The position numbers were made by a program, and so were the translations under genes. From positions 1 through 53,033 of the forward strand of contig NZ_JAIULG010000017.1 in NCBI RefSeq assembly GCF_020169415.1: DNA of 53,033 nt, in the 5' to 3' direction. Under the pieces are notes generated by a model. It worked only from the letters and a program-made list of their open reading frames with translations. It was not told the origin of the DNA and made no database searches. Source of the DNA: Tsukamurella sp. M9C. Lineage in GTDB: Bacteria; Actinomycetota; Actinomycetes; Mycobacteriales; Mycobacteriaceae. The stretch's first letter is position 1, and each line of letters begins with the position of its first letter. Shown here piece after piece: positions 27,252 to 37,658 of this stretch.

Positions 27252-27315
27252 GGCCCGGAGGGCGGGGCGTCGGCCCGGCAGGCCGGGGCGAAGGTCCCCG
27301 TTCACGCTGCGACGA

Positions 27316-27374
27316 GACTCTCGGATTCTGTCCGGTTCGGACACGGTGTCCGAAGCGGACAGAATCCGAGAGTC
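27316..27374. repeat. 59-bp palindromic repeat, copy A
   Basis: The arms 27316-27344 and 27346-27374 are inverted copies with a single mismatch. Each arm contains the unit CTCTCGGATTCTGTCCG followed by TTCGGACA, which has its own inner palindrome TGTCCG-nnn-CGGACA. The repeat lies between convergent pmt and the MFS gene and could end transcription from both. Related copies are at 36546 and 37659. The rest of the 192-bp gap holds no gene that I can see. Confidence 0.75.
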
Positions 27375-27443
27375 GTCGATGCGGTGCACGTCGCCGACCA
27401 CGACGGGGGTGCGGCCGTAGGCGCGCACGGGCGGGCGCCGCGC

Positions 27444-28646
27444 TCAGGCCGTCGCGGCGACGCGGGTCTCGCGCGCCAGCATCCATACGAACGCGGCGAC
27501 CACGCACAGCGCGGCCGTGATGGCGAAGGCCCACGTGAAGCCGAGGTACTGGGCGATGGCGCCGGCGAGCAGCGGGCCGGAGATGGTGCCCGCGTCCTGC
27601 GCCATCTGATAGGCCGAGAGCGCGCCGCCGCTGCGGCCCTTGCCCTGCAGCACGTCGGCGAGGGAGGCCTGCATGGTCGGGGCGACGAGGCCCGTCCCGA
27701 TCCCGGCGACGACCGTGACGAGGAAGGCGACCAGCACCGAATCGGTGAAGCCCAGCGCCAGCGTGCCCGCGGCGATGACGAGCATGCCGACCACGATGAA
27801 GGGGCGTCGGCCGTAGCGGTCGGAGGCGCGGCCCGCGGGGAACATGGCGAGCACGTCGCCGGCGGCGTAGGCGGCCAGCGCGTAGCCGGCGATCGCGGCG
27901 GGCTGATCGAGCACGGCGGCGAAGAACAGCGGCAGCAGCGAGACCCGCATCGAGTACACCCAGCCGAACACCACCGAGGTGAAGAGCGCGGCCCGGTAGG
28001 CGGAGTCGGCGAGGGCCTCGCGCACCGTCGTGCCCGGTTCGGAGGAGGCCTCCTCCCGGCCCGCGAGGGTGCTGCCGCGCAGCGCGATCCCCACGACGAG
28101 CGTGGCGACGACGAGCGCGATGGCGTAGACGACGAACGGCACCCGCAGGCCGAAGCCGACGAGCGCGCCGCCCAGGAGCGGGCCGCAGATCCCGCCGAGC
28201 ACGAAGCTCGACGAGTACACGCCGCTGACCCTGCCGCGGATCTCGGCGGGCGCGATCCGGATCATCAGGCCCATCGCCGAGACGGTGAACATCACCGATC
28301 CGACGCCGCCCAGCCCGCGGAAGAGCATGAGCTGCCAGTAGCTCTGCGCGAAGGCGACGGCGAGCGTCGAGGCGGCGACGATCAGGAGCCCCGTCATGTA
28401 GATCCAGCGTTCGCCGAAGGCCTTCACCAACGGGCCGGTGGCGGGCGCGAAGGCGAGCCGCATGATCGCGAAGGCGCTGACGACCGCGGACGCGGCGCCG
28501 ATGCCCACGTCGAAGGTGCGGGCGAAGGCGGGCAGGGCGGGCGCGACGACGCCGTATCCGAGGGCGATCACGAAGCTCGCCGCGACGAGGACCCAGACCT
28601 CCGGCGGTACCCGCTGCGGCGCGGGCGCGGAAGCTGCTGAGTTCAC
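27444..28646 (-). CDS. MFS-family drug/metabolite exporter
   Basis: The 400-residue protein has twelve predicted helices and major-facilitator motifs. Helix 1 reads VLVAASFVIALGYGVVAPAL; after helix 2 comes a degenerate motif A. Helix 5 has GVYSSSFVLGGICGPLLGGA, the proline-glycine pattern of drug:proton antiporters, and AGRASDRYGRRPFIVVGML is the second-half motif A. The substrate is unknown. The GTG start lies 92 bp from the divergent kdp operon. It is convergent with pmt across repeat copy A. Confidence 0.88.
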   Translation of the reverse strand: MNSAASAPAPQRVPPEVWVLVAASFVIALGYGVVAPALPAFARTFDVGIGAASAVVSAFAIMRLAFAPATGPLVKAFGERWIYMTGLLIVAASTLAVAFAQSYWQLMLFRGLGGVGSVMFTVSAMGLMIRIAPAEIRGRVSGVYSSSFVLGGICGPLLGGALVGFGLRVPFVVYAIALVVATLVVGIALRGSTLAGREEASSEPGTTVREALADSAYRAALFTSVVFGWVYSMRVSLLPLFFAAVLDQPAAIAGYALAAYAAGDVLAMFPAGRASDRYGRRPFIVVGMLVIAAGTLALGFTDSVLVAFLVTVVAGIGTGLVAPTMQASLADVLQGKGRSGGALSAYQMAQDAGTISGPLLAGAIAQYLGFTWAFAITAALCVVAAFVWMLARETRVAATA

Positions 28647-28698
28647 CGAAACATCATCCGCTAAGAACGCGTCAAGACCCGCATCGGGGGCGTTAAGG

Positions 28699-28714
28699 GG
28701 GCGTGAAAACGCCC
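28699..28714. promoter_or_regulatory. Small hairpin in the kdp promoter/leader region
   Basis: GGGCGT (28699-28704) and ACGCCC (28709-28714) flank a GAAA tetraloop, 25 bp before kdpF. It would make a stable stem in the leader RNA or an operator half-pair for KdpE. The 92-bp gap shows no clear KdpE consensus to my eye. Confidence 0.3.
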
Positions 28715-28738
28715 GTTCCCGGTGGTCCAGTGGAGCCC

Positions 28739-28828
28739 ATGGACATCTCCAACGCGCTGGCTCTGGCGGCCACGATCCTCACCCTGGCGTACCTGCTGTA
28801 CGCCCTGCTGCGCCCGGAGCGCTTCTGA
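28739..28828 (+). CDS. kdpF: KdpF small subunit of the K+-transporting ATPase
   Basis: This 29-residue single-helix peptide, [20 protein letters not shown] then YALLRPERF, is the stabilising lipid-like subunit of KdpFABC. It was identified by position directly before kdpA, by its length (29 in E. coli as well) and by the hydrophobic helix ending in a basic tail. The ATG follows GTGGAG. Its TGA overlaps the kdpA ATG in ATGA, so the two are translationally coupled. Confidence 0.88.
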   Translation: MDISNALALAATILTLAYLLYALLRPERF

Positions 28829-30486
28829 TGAGCGGCACCCTCTCCGGCCTGCTGACGATCGGCACCCTGGTCGCGGCGCTGGCCATCGCGTACCGCCCGC
28901 TCGGCGACTACCTGGCGCACGTGGTCACCACGCCGAAGCACTGGCGGGTCGAGCGCGTCGTCTACCGCCTCGTGGGCGCCGACCCCGAGGCCGAGCAGGG
29001 CTACCGGGTCTACGCGCTGGCCGCGCTCGCGTTCAGCGCCGTCAGCATCGTCGCGCTCACGATCCTGCTGCTCGTGCAGGGCTGGCTGCCCGGCGTCGAG
29101 CCGAAGCAGTGGCGCTTCGACGAGGCCCTCAACACCGCGATCTCCTTCGTCACCAACACCAACTGGCAGTGGTACTCGGGCGAGAGCGCCATGAACCTCA
29201 TCGCGCAGGCGATCGGCCTCGCGGTGCAGAACTTCGTCTCCGCGGCCGTCGGCATCGCGGTCGCCGTCGCGCTGATCCGCGGCTTCGTCCGCTCCCGCAC
29301 CGACCGGCTGGGCAACTTCTGGGTGGACCTCACCCGCATCACGCTGCGCGTGCTGCTGCCGATCGCCGCGATCGGCGCCGTGATCCTCATGGCGCAGGGC
29401 GTGGTGCAGACGCTGTGGCAGCGGCACGAGATCGTCGGGCTCGACGGGCAGAAGCAGGTGCTCACCGGCGGCCTCGTCGCGAGCCAGGAGGTCATCAAAC
29501 TCCTCGGCACCAACGGCGGCGGCTACTTCAACGCCAACTCCGCGCACGCCTTCGAGAACCCGACGGCCGCGACCAACCTGTTCCAGATCTTCCTCATCCT
29601 GCTCATCCCCGTGGCGCTGCCCCGCATGCTGGGCAACCTCGTCGGCAACCACCGGCAGGGCTACGCGATCCTCGGCTCGATGACCGTGATCTTCGCCGTC
29701 TCCACCGCGATCTCCATCGGCGCGCAGCTGGGCAACCAGGGCACGGCCGGCAGGGCCGCGGGCGCCGCGCTCGAGGGCCAGGAGCTGCGGATCGGCCAGT
29801 GGGGCACCGGCCTGTTCGCCACCGCCACCACCAGCACGTCGACGGGCGCCGTGAACGCCGCGCACGACAGCCTCACCCCCGGCGCCGGCGGCGCCGCGCT
29901 GGTGAACATGCTGCTCGGCGAGATCAGCCCCGGCGGCGTGGGATCCGGCCTCTACGGCATGCTCGTCATCGCCGTCCTCACCGTCTTCCTCTGCGGCCTC
30001 ATGGTGGGCCGCACCCCCGAGTACCTCGGCAAGAAGATCGGCCGCACCGAGATCACCCTCGCCGCGCTGTACATCCTGGTGATGCCCGCGCTGGTGCTGG
30101 TCGGCACCGCCGCCACCGTGGTCCAGGAGCAGGGCGTCGCCGCCATGACCAACGACGGTGCGCACGGCCTCTCCGAGGTCCTCTACGCCTACGCCTCGGC
30201 CGCGAACAACAACGGCAGCGCCTTCGCCGGACTCGCCGTCGACACCCCGTGGTTCAACTACACCCTGGGCGCCGGAATGCTCTTCGGCCGGTTCGCGCCG
30301 ATGGTCGCGATCCTCGCCCTGGCCGGCGCGCTCGCCAAGCAGCACCCCGTGCCCGCCACCGCGGGCACCATCCCCACCCACCGCCCGCTGTTCGTGGGCC
30401 TCACCGTGGGCGTCGTGGTCCTGGTGGCCGGATTGACCTTCGTCCCCGCCCTCGCGCTCGCACCGATCTCGGAGGTCACCCAGTGA
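28828..30486 (+). CDS. kdpA: Potassium-transporting ATPase, K+-channel-like subunit A
   Basis: The 552-residue membrane subunit has ten predicted helices and binds and selects K+. Filter-loop sequences are visible in the four repeats: [34 protein letters not shown], and [12 protein letters not shown] near the C-terminus. It belongs to a high-affinity K+ uptake pump expressed at low K+. Start and stop overlap kdpF and kdpB by one and four bases, so the subunits should be made in step. Confidence 0.97.
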   Translation: MSGTLSGLLTIGTLVAALAIAYRPLGDYLAHVVTTPKHWRVERVVYRLVGADPEAEQGYRVYALAALAFSAVSIVALTILLLVQGWLPGVEPKQWRFDEALNTAISFVTNTNWQWYSGESAMNLIAQAIGLAVQNFVSAAVGIAVAVALIRGFVRSRTDRLGNFWVDLTRITLRVLLPIAAIGAVILMAQGVVQTLWQRHEIVGLDGQKQVLTGGLVASQEVIKLLGTNGGGYFNANSAHAFENPTAATNLFQIFLILLIPVALPRMLGNLVGNHRQGYAILGSMTVIFAVSTAISIGAQLGNQGTAGRAAGAALEGQELRIGQWGTGLFATATTSTSTGAVNAAHDSLTPGAGGAALVNMLLGEISPGGVGSGLYGMLVIAVLTVFLCGLMVGRTPEYLGKKIGRTEITLAALYILVMPALVLVGTAATVVQEQGVAAMTNDGAHGLSEVLYAYASAANNNGSAFAGLAVDTPWFNYTLGAGMLFGRFAPMVAILALAGALAKQHPVPATAGTIPTHRPLFVGLTVGVVVLVAGLTFVPALALAPISEVTQ

Positions 30487-32606
30487 CGAACACGCTGACC
30501 GACACCACCCCGTCGGACCCGAAGGCCGTCACCCAGGCACCGAAGCGGCGCTCCGCGTTCTCGCTCGCCGAGCTCAAGTCGGCGCTGCCCCGCGCGGCCG
30601 CGAAGCTGGACCCGCGCACGCAGATCCGGCAGCCCGTCGTCTTCGTGGTGTGGATCGCCTCGGTCTACACCACCGCGCTGGCGATCGTGAACCCGTCCGT
30701 GTTCGCGTGGTCCGTGGCCGTCTTCCTCTGGGCGACGGTGCTCTTCGCGAACCTCGCCGAGGCCGTCGCCGAGGGCCGCGGCCGCGCGCAAGCCGATTCG
30801 CTGCGCAAGGCCAAGACGGAGACGATCGCGCGGCGCAGGACCGCGTCCGGCGAGGAGCACGTCCCCGGATCGCAGCTGCACGTCGGCGACCTCGTGATCG
30901 TCGAGGCCGGCGAGGTCATCCCCGGCGACGGCGACGTCGTCGAAGGCATGGCGACCGTCGACGAGTCGGCGATCACCGGCGAGTCCGCCCCCGTCGTGCG
31001 CGAGTCCGGCGGCGACCGCTGCGCCGTCACCGGCGGCACCCGCGTGCTGTCCGACCGCATCGTCGTCGAGATCAAGACCGAGCCCGGCAAGAGCTTCATC
31101 GACCGGATGATCGGCCTCGTCGAGGGAGCCAACCGGCAGAAGACGCCGAACGAGATCGCCCTGAACATCCTGCTCACAGTGCTCACGATCATCTTCCTGC
31201 TCGCCGTCGCGACGCTGCAGCCGATGGCGATCTACTCGGGCGGCGCGGTCGACGTGGTGGTGCTCGTGGCGCTGCTCGTGTGCCTCATCCCCACGACGAT
31301 CGGCGCGCTGCTCTCCGCGATCGGCATCGCCGGCATGGACCGGCTGGTGCAGCGCAACGTCATCGCCAAGTCGGGCCGCGCCGTGGAGGCCGCGGGCGAC
31401 GTCTCGACGCTGCTGCTCGACAAGACCGGCACCATCACCTACGGCAACCGGCGCGCCACGTCGTTCCACCCCGTCGCGGGCGTCGACGAGCACACCCTCG
31501 CCGGGCACGCGCTGCTCGCCTCGCTCGCCGACGAGACGCCCGAGGGGCGCTCCATCGTCGACCTGGCGACGGAGCACGGCCACGAGGTCCCGACGGTCCG
31601 CCTCGGCACCGTCGTGCCCTTCACGGCGCAGACCCGCATGTCGGGCGTCGACCTGCCCGACGGCACCCGCATCCGCAAGGGCGCCTCGGCGGCCGTGCTG
31701 GCGTGGGTCGCCGCGGAGCACCGGGTCGACGGGCCCGGCGAGCCCCTCGGCGAGGCCGTCTCCGAGGCGCTCGGCGTCGTCGACGTGCGGCTGGCCGTCG
31801 ACGAGATCTCCGGAACCGGCGGCACCCCGCTGGTCGTCGCGTACGCCGAGCCCGGCGCCGCCCCGACCCTGCAGGGCGTCGTGCACCTCAAGGACGTGGT
31901 CAAGGCGGGCATGCGCGAGCGCTTCGCGCAACTGCGCGCGATGGGCATCCGCACCGTCATGATCACCGGCGACAACCCCCTGACCGCGAAGGCCATCGCC
32001 GCGGAGGCGGGCGTCGACGACTACCTCGCCGAGGCCACCCCCGAGGACAAGCTGGCGCTGATCAAGCAGCAGCAGGAGGGCGGCCGCCTCGTCGCGATGA
32101 CCGGCGACGGCACCAACGACGCGCCCGCGCTCGCGCAGGCCGACGTGGGCGTCGCGATGAACACGGGCACCTCCGCCGCGAAGGAGGCCGGGAACATGAT
32201 CGACCTGGACTCCGACCCGACGAAGCTCATCGACATCGTGGAGATCGGCAAGCAGCTGCTCATCACCCGCGGCGCGCTGACCACGTTCTCGATCGCCAAC
32301 GACATCGCGAAGTACTTCGCGATCATCCCCGCGATGTTCGTGCCCCTGGCCCCCGGCCTCGACGTGCTCAACGTGATGCGGCTGCACAGCCCGCAGTCGG
32401 CGATCCTCTCGGCGGTGATCTTCAACGCGCTGATCATCGTCGCGCTGATCCCGCTCGCGATGCGGGGCGTGAAGTACACCGCCAAGTCGGCCGACAAGCT
32501 GCTCGCGCGCAACCTCACCATCTACGGCCTCGGCGGCATCGTCGTCCCCTTCCTCGGCATCAAGCTGATCGACCTCGTCGTCCAGCTGATCCCCGGCCTC
32601 TCCTGA
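30483..32606 (+). CDS. kdpB: Potassium-transporting ATPase, ATP-hydrolysing subunit B
   Basis: The 707-residue P-type ATPase powers K+ uptake. Landmarks are TGESAPVV (the TGES dephosphorylation loop), [16 protein letters not shown] with the phosphorylated Asp, [12 protein letters not shown] and [11 protein letters not shown] in the nucleotide domain, and [20 protein letters not shown]. The GTG at 30483 overlaps the kdpA stop (GTGA). The TGES serine, which is inhibited by phosphorylation in E. coli KdpB, is conserved here. Confidence 0.97.
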   Translation: MTNTLTDTTPSDPKAVTQAPKRRSAFSLAELKSALPRAAAKLDPRTQIRQPVVFVVWIASVYTTALAIVNPSVFAWSVAVFLWATVLFANLAEAVAEGRGRAQADSLRKAKTETIARRRTASGEEHVPGSQLHVGDLVIVEAGEVIPGDGDVVEGMATVDESAITGESAPVVRESGGDRCAVTGGTRVLSDRIVVEIKTEPGKSFIDRMIGLVEGANRQKTPNEIALNILLTVLTIIFLLAVATLQPMAIYSGGAVDVVVLVALLVCLIPTTIGALLSAIGIAGMDRLVQRNVIAKSGRAVEAAGDVSTLLLDKTGTITYGNRRATSFHPVAGVDEHTLAGHALLASLADETPEGRSIVDLATEHGHEVPTVRLGTVVPFTAQTRMSGVDLPDGTRIRKGASAAVLAWVAAEHRVDGPGEPLGEAVSEALGVVDVRLAVDEISGTGGTPLVVAYAEPGAAPTLQGVVHLKDVVKAGMRERFAQLRAMGIRTVMITGDNPLTAKAIAAEAGVDDYLAEATPEDKLALIKQQQEGGRLVAMTGDGTNDAPALAQADVGVAMNTGTSAAKEAGNMIDLDSDPTKLIDIVEIGKQLLITRGALTTFSIANDIAKYFAIIPAMFVPLAPGLDVLNVMRLHSPQSAILSAVIFNALIIVALIPLAMRGVKYTAKSADKLLARNLTIYGLGGIVVPFLGIKLIDLVVQLIPGLS

Positions 32607-32626
32607 TCGTCCCGAAAGGCACTGAC

Positions 32627-33214
32627 ATGTTGAGTTCCACACCGCGTCAGCTCCTCGCCGGCCTGCGCATGCTGATCGTCATGACCGTCGTCCTCGGCGC
32701 GCTGTTCCCGCTGGCGATCTGGGGCGTCGGGCAGGTCGCCTTCAGCGCGAAGGCGAACGGCTCGCAGGTCGAACAGAACGGCACCGTCGTCGGGTCCGAA
32801 CTGCTGGCCCAGAAGTTCGACGGTCCGCAGTGGTTCCATCCGCGCCCGTCCGCCGGCGAGTACGACACCCCCGCCTCCGGCGGCACCAACCTCGGCCCGA
32901 ACAGCGAGAAGCTGGTCGCGCTCATCGCGGAGCGCCGCGCGAAGGTCGCCGCGGAGGACGGGGTGGCACCGTCGGACGTGCCGACCGACGCCGTGACGGC
33001 GAGCTTCTCCGGCCTGGACCCGCACATCTCCCCCGCGTACGCGCGGCAGCAGGTGGCGCGCGTCGCGAAGGCCCGGGGCCTGGCGCCGGAGCGGGTGACC
33101 GCGCTGGTGGCCGCGCACACCGACGGCCGACAGCTCGGCTACCTGGGCGAGGAGCGGGTTAACGTGGTGAATCTGAACCTCGCGCTCACCGACCTCGCCG
33201 CCGCGGCGAAGTAG
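32627..33214 (+). CDS. kdpC: Potassium-transporting ATPase subunit C
   Basis: The 195-residue subunit has one N-terminal membrane helix (LIVMTVVLGALFPLAIWGVG) and an outer domain. The KdpC signatures are FHPRPSAGEYDTPASGGTNL, DAVTASFSGLDPHISPAYA and VNVVNLNLAL. It assists K+ binding by KdpA. It starts 20 bp after kdpB with a GAAAGG ribosome site, and kdpD follows after 24 bp. Confidence 0.96.
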   Translation: MLSSTPRQLLAGLRMLIVMTVVLGALFPLAIWGVGQVAFSAKANGSQVEQNGTVVGSELLAQKFDGPQWFHPRPSAGEYDTPASGGTNLGPNSEKLVALIAERRAKVAAEDGVAPSDVPTDAVTASFSGLDPHISPAYARQQVARVAKARGLAPERVTALVAAHTDGRQLGYLGEERVNVVNLNLALTDLAAAAK

Positions 33215-33238
33215 CCCGGGCGGAGGAGGAGGGGAGAC

Positions 33239-35806
33239 ATGCCGAAGGGGCTTCTTCGCGTCTACCTGGGCGCCGCGCCGGGCGTGGGCAAGACCTACGC
33301 CATGCTCACCGAGGGCGTGCGCCGCGCCTCGCGCGGGACGTCGGTGGTCGTCGGCTACGTCGAGACCCACGGCCGGCCCCAGACGGAGGCCCAGGTCCAG
33401 GGGCTGCAGGTGATCCCCCGCCGGAAGGTCGAGTACCGCGGCGCGGTGCTCGAGGAGATGGACGTCGACGCGGTGATCGCCGCGCACCCGACGGTGGTCC
33501 TCGTCGACGAGCTCGCCCACACCAACGCCCCCGGCTCGAAGAACGAGAAGCGCTGGCAGGACATCGCCGAGCTGCTCGACGCCGGCATCACCGTGATCAC
33601 CACGGTCAACATCCAGCACCTCGAGTCCCTCGGCGACGTGGTGGAGTCGATCACCGGCGTGCGGCAGCGCGAGACGATCCCCGACGGGGTGGTCCGCCGC
33701 GCCGAGCAGGTGCAGCTCGTCGACATGACGCCGGAGGCCCTGCGGCGGCGCATGGCGCACGGCAACATCTACGCGCCCGACAAGGTGGACGCCGCGCTCT
33801 CGCACTTCTTCCGCATCGGGAACCTCACGGCGCTGCGGGAACTCGCGCTGCTGTGGCTGGCCGACCGCGTGGACGAGCGGCTCGAGCAGTACCGCTCCGA
33901 GCAGGGCATCTCGGCCGCCTGGCCCACCCGTGACCGCACCGTCGTCGCGCTCACCGGCGGCCCCGAGGGCGGGACGCTGCTGCGCCGCGGGGCCCGGATC
34001 GCGGCGAAGGGCGCGGGCGGCGAGTTGCGCGCGGTGTACGTCGCGCGCAGCGACGGCCTCTCGGGCGCCTCGCCCGCCTCGCTGGCGCAACTGCGGCAGC
34101 TCACGGAATCGCTGGGCGGCACCTTCCAGATCGTCACCGGCGACGACGTGGCCGCCGCGATCCTGCAGTACGCGACCTCGGTGAACGCCTCGCGGATCAT
34201 CCTCGGCAAGTCGCGGCACCGAGCGCTGACCTCGGTGGTGCGCTGGCCCGTCTCGGACGCGGTGATCGAGGGCTCCGGCGACATCGACGTGCAGGTGGTC
34301 ACACACGAGCGGGCCGCGGGCGCGGGCCGGCGCCGGCTGCTCCCCCGCATCGACGGCCCCGACCCCGTGCTGCTGGGCAAGCGGCGCACCATCGCCGGCT
34401 GGGTGCTGGCGATCGCGGGGCCGGTACTCCTCACGGCGCTGCTCGCGCAGACCCGGCAGTGGCACTCGCTGCCCACCGAGCTGATGCTCTTCCTCATGCT
34501 GACGGTGGCGGTGGCCCTGGTCGGCGGCATCCGGCCGGCGGTGCCCGCGGCGATCCTCGGATCGGTGCTGCTCAACTACTACTTCGCGCCGCCGCTGTAC
34601 ACGTTCACGGTGGCGTCGGGCGAGAACGTCTTCGCCGTCGCCATGTTCGTGCTGACGGCGATCGCGGTCGCGTCGGTGGTCTCCCTGGCCGCCCGGCAGA
34701 CCGCCCGGGCCGCCCGCGCCCGCGCCGAGGCCGACGTGCTCAGCGGCCTCGCCGACACCCTGCTGGCGACCGAGAACACCGACGACGAGATCCCCGCCCT
34801 GCTCGACGAGGCCATCGTGACCTTCGGGCTGCGCGGCGCCTCCCTGCTGCGGCGCGACGACGCCGACTCCCCCTGGCAGCTGGTCGCCGGGCGGCGCGAG
34901 TCGCCGCTCAGCCCGGAGGACGGCACCGACGCCGCGATGGTCGGCGACAACGTGGCCCTGGTGGTCAACGGCGCTCCGCTCAGCGCCTCCGAGCACGGGC
35001 TGCTCGTCGCCTTCGCCGCGCACGCGGCGGCCCGGCTCGACCGGGAGGCGCTCAGCGCCGAGGCCAAGCAGGCCCGGACGCTGGCCGAGGGCAACCGCGC
35101 GCGGACGGCGCTGCTCAGCGCGGTCTCGCACGACCTGCGGACCCCGCTGGCCGGGATCAAGGCCGCCGTCTCGTCGCTGCGCAGCGACGACGTGGAGTGG
35201 TCCGACGAGGACGAGGCCGAGCTGCTCGCGACCATCGAGGAGAGCGCCGACCGGCTGGACTCGCTGGTGGGGAACCTGCTCGACATGTCGCGGCTGCAGT
35301 CCGATTCGCTCACGCTGCTCACCCGCGAGGTGGGGATCGAGGAGGTCCTGCCCGCCATCTGGACCGCGCTCCCCGACGCCGACCTGGCCTTCGACTTCGC
35401 CTGCGCCGACACCGACGCGCCGCCCACCGCCCTGGCGGATCCCGGGCTGCTGGAGCGAGTGCTGGCGAACCTCGTGGAGAACGCCGTGCGGCACTCGCGG
35501 GGCGGGCCGGTCACCGTCGGCGTCTCCGGCGTGCACACCCCCGACGGGGACCGCCTGCAGGTGCACGTCCGCGACCACGGCCCTGGTGTGCCGCAGGAGC
35601 AGCGCGAGGCCATGTTCAAGCCCTTCCAGCGGATGGGCGACGCCCCGGCCGGCAACGGCGTCGGGCTCGGGCTCGCGGTGGCCCGCGGGCTCACCGAGGC
35701 CATGGGCGGCACGCTCACCGCGGAGGACACCCCCGGCGGCGGCCTGACCATGATCGTGGACCTGCCCGCCGCGCAGCCGGTGTCGAGTGATGAGGTGGTC
35801 TCGTGA
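33239..35806 (+). CDS. kdpD: Sensor histidine kinase of the potassium-responsive two-component system
   Basis: The 855-residue sensor has the full KdpD layout. An N-terminal KdpD domain carries Walker A YLGAAPGVGKTYAM and VLVDELAHTNAPGS. A Usp domain follows (about 230-355, with IILGKSRHRALTS, the loop that binds cyclic di-AMP in other KdpD proteins). Four helices come next (about 385-490), then a GAF-like region and a kinase core with phospho-acceptor SAVSHDLRTPLAGI, NLVENAVRHS and GVGLGLAVA. It controls kdp expression in response to K+ and turgor. A strong GGAGGAGG precedes the ATG. Confidence 0.96.
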   Translation: MPKGLLRVYLGAAPGVGKTYAMLTEGVRRASRGTSVVVGYVETHGRPQTEAQVQGLQVIPRRKVEYRGAVLEEMDVDAVIAAHPTVVLVDELAHTNAPGSKNEKRWQDIAELLDAGITVITTVNIQHLESLGDVVESITGVRQRETIPDGVVRRAEQVQLVDMTPEALRRRMAHGNIYAPDKVDAALSHFFRIGNLTALRELALLWLADRVDERLEQYRSEQGISAAWPTRDRTVVALTGGPEGGTLLRRGARIAAKGAGGELRAVYVARSDGLSGASPASLAQLRQLTESLGGTFQIVTGDDVAAAILQYATSVNASRIILGKSRHRALTSVVRWPVSDAVIEGSGDIDVQVVTHERAAGAGRRRLLPRIDGPDPVLLGKRRTIAGWVLAIAGPVLLTALLAQTRQWHSLPTELMLFLMLTVAVALVGGIRPAVPAAILGSVLLNYYFAPPLYTFTVASGENVFAVAMFVLTAIAVASVVSLAARQTARAARARAEADVLSGLADTLLATENTDDEIPALLDEAIVTFGLRGASLLRRDDADSPWQLVAGRRESPLSPEDGTDAAMVGDNVALVVNGAPLSASEHGLLVAFAAHAAARLDREALSAEAKQARTLAEGNRARTALLSAVSHDLRTPLAGIKAAVSSLRSDDVEWSDEDEAELLATIEESADRLDSLVGNLLDMSRLQSDSLTLLTREVGIEEVLPAIWTALPDADLAFDFACADTDAPPTALADPGLLERVLANLVENAVRHSRGGPVTVGVSGVHTPDGDRLQVHVRDHGPGVPQEQREAMFKPFQRMGDAPAGNGVGLGLAVARGLTEAMGGTLTAEDTPGGGLTMIVDLPAAQPVSSDEVVS

Positions 35807-36477
35807 CGTTCGTTCTGGTGGTCGACGATGAGCCCGCGATCCTGCGCACCCTGCGGATCAACCTCAAGGCCCGCGGCTACGAGGTGGAGACGGCGTCCGA
35901 CGGCCGGTCGGCCCTGCAGATCGCGCGCGAGCGGACGCCCGACGTGGTGGTGCTCGACCTCGGCCTGCCCGACCTCGACGGCACCGCGGTGCTGGCGAAG
36001 CTGCGGGAGTTCTGCACCTCCCCGGTGATCGTGCTCTCCGCGCGGCACGGCAGCGACGACAAGGTGGAGTCGCTGGACATCGGCGCCGACGACTACGTGA
36101 CCAAGCCCTTCGCGATGGACGAGTTCCTCGCCCGCGTGCGCGCGCAGGTGCGGCGGACCGGCCTGGTGGACGCGCCGGCGCCGGCGAAGACCGAGGCCTT
36201 CGAGGTGAACTTCGAGGCGCGGACGGTGACCCGCGACGGCGCGACGGTGCGCCTCACCCCCACCGAGTGGAAGATCGTGGACGTGCTGGTCCGCAACGCG
36301 GATCGGCTGGTCTCGCAGCAGACGCTGCTGCACGAGGTGTGGGGCCCGTCGTACTCGCGCGAGACCAACTACCTGCGCGTGTACATGGCGCAGCTGCGGC
36401 GCAAGCTGGAGCCGGACCCCGCGCACCCGCGGTACTTCGTCACCGAGCCCGGGATGGGCTACCGCTTCATCCCGTAG
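35803..36477 (+). CDS. kdpE: Response regulator of the kdp system
   Basis: The 224-residue OmpR/PhoB-type regulator has a receiver domain (FVLVVDDEPAILRTL, phospho-acceptor VVVLDLGLPDLDG, switch Lys in YVTKPFAMDE). A winged-helix DNA-binding domain follows (LTPTEWKIVDVLVRNADRLV, then SYSRETNYLRVYMAQLRRKL). It activates kdpFABC when phosphorylated by KdpD. The GTG overlaps the kdpD stop by four bases. Its last 11 bases overlap the convergent TetR-like gene. Confidence 0.96.
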   Translation: MTFVLVVDDEPAILRTLRINLKARGYEVETASDGRSALQIARERTPDVVVLDLGLPDLDGTAVLAKLREFCTSPVIVLSARHGSDDKVESLDIGADDYVTKPFAMDEFLARVRAQVRRTGLVDAPAPAKTEAFEVNFEARTVTRDGATVRLTPTEWKIVDVLVRNADRLVSQQTLLHEVWGPSYSRETNYLRVYMAQLRRKLEPDPAHPRYFVTEPGMGYRFIP

Positions 36478-37489
36478 CGCTCGGACGGCGCCGGTTCGGG
36501 AGCGCGGCGTACCTCCCGCCGGGTGCGACGGTGCTCCTGCCGCGCGGCTCTCGGATTCTGTCCGGAACGGACACGACGGTGCCGAGCACGTCGAACGCGC
36601 GGGCGCGGGCCGCGGCCAGGTCGGCCTCAGCGGACGATGCGATGGCGGCCAACCCGTTTCCACGTGCGGCACGGGCCTGCGCGGAACTGTGGTTCGCGGC
36701 GCGGTGGTTCGCGGCACGGTGGTGGGCGACGCCGAGGTCGCCGACCAGCGGCTCGAGCGTTCGCGCGACCGCGCTGAAGGCGGCGGCCGCGGCGGCTCCT
36801 CCGGTCGCGTCGAGGTCGAAGACGCGGGCGAGGGTCCGGCCCAGCGAGTCCGCCCACGTCGCCTCCGCGAGTGCGAGCCATGCCGCGATCTCCCTCCGCT
36901 CCTCTCGCAGGTCGCGCATCCAGGGCAGGTTCGCCGCCCACCCGGTCGCGACGAGGTGGCCGGTGAGCACGGAGTGGAGGTCGTGGAGGAGATCGCGGAG
37001 GGCGATCGGTGTCGGCGAGGCGTGGGCGAGACCGCCGAGCGGATCGTCGATGCCGGCGTCGGTGAAGAACGCGGCGTCCGGCCACGTGTCGTCGGTGCGC
37101 CCGTCCTCGCAGTCGCATCCGGCCGGGCGGTCCCGCGGATCGCGCTCCGGCACGCCGCCCTCGCACCGGCAGTCGTCGGCGATGGTGGACGCCGCCTCGG
37201 CCGCGGGGCCGCTCGGCCACACCGGCCCCTCGGTGCGCCGCGGGCGCGGGGCGAGGACGACGCGCACGGCGTCGGCCGGCTCCGGCAGCCACCACGGCGT
37301 GGCGAAGAGTAGCCGCGCGGTGCCGCCGTACTTGCGCCGCAGGGTCCGCTCGGACACGCGCTCCCCGCTCGGAAGGCGCAGGCGGCGCGCGACTTCCGTC
37401 AGGGTCGCGCTGTCCAGCCCCTCGACCGCGACGAGCTCGAGCGCGGCCCGGACCGCCGCCTCGTGCAGCGCCCGATCGCGGATCGGCAT
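36467..37489 (-). CDS. TetR-like regulator with cysteine pairs and a repeat-derived C-terminus
   Basis: The 340-residue protein starts MPIRDRALHEAAVRAALELV and has a TetR-like DNA-binding region to about residue 60 (SATLTEVARRLRLPSG, SERTLRRKYGG). The long remainder is not a usual TetR ligand domain. It has two CxC pairs (DDCRCE, AGCDCED; Cys107/109/125/127) that could bind metal, and a short HHRAANHRAANH repeat. The last 30-odd residues (VVSVPDRIREPRG onward) are encoded by repeat copy B and sequence beyond it, overlapping the kdpE end by 11 bp. ATG at 37489 has AGGAA upstream; ATG at 37513 is an alternative. The function is unknown. Confidence 0.65.
   Translation of the reverse strand: MPIRDRALHEAAVRAALELVAVEGLDSATLTEVARRLRLPSGERVSERTLRRKYGGTARLLFATPWWLPEPADAVRVVLAPRPRRTEGPVWPSGPAAEAASTIADDCRCEGGVPERDPRDRPAGCDCEDGRTDDTWPDAAFFTDAGIDDPLGGLAHASPTPIALRDLLHDLHSVLTGHLVATGWAANLPWMRDLREERREIAAWLALAEATWADSLGRTLARVFDLDATGGAAAAAAFSAVARTLEPLVGDLGVAHHRAANHRAANHSSAQARAARGNGLAAIASSAEADLAAARARAFDVLGTVVSVPDRIREPRGRSTVAPGGRYAALPNRRRPSATG
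36546..36571. repeat. Palindromic repeat unit, single copy B
   Basis: CTCTCGGATTCTGTCCG then GAACGGACA is one 26-bp unit of the family found as inverted pairs at 27316 and 37659, without its mirror partner. It lies within the 3' coding end of the TetR-like gene on the minus strand. Confidence 0.7.
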
Positions 37490-37658
37490 GGTTCGTTCCT
37501 GGAAGTTGTGCATGGCTCCCCCCGAAGCTCACGTATCCCGACGTCGACGCTACGACGACCGCGCGCCGCCCGGGCGAGGACCGCGAAAACAGCGGCGAGT
37601 GGGGGCGGATGCAGCGCGGCCGGGCACGGCCCTGTGCATTGCACTGCAGCGATCTCGG

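Noticed and set aside
27252..27443. Possible integration or attachment site at the 59-bp palindrome
   Set aside because: No integrase, tRNA end or duplicated flanks are present; the copies elsewhere point to a repeat family instead.
28438..28827. Long upstream extensions of the kdpA and kdpB frames
   Set aside because: They run through the MFS gene or kdpF; the short starts overlapping kdpF and kdpA match the family N-termini.
32522..35578. 1018-codon open frame on the minus strand opposite kdpC-kdpD
   Set aside because: Same reason: an antisense shadow of conserved kdp genes, with low-complexity composition.
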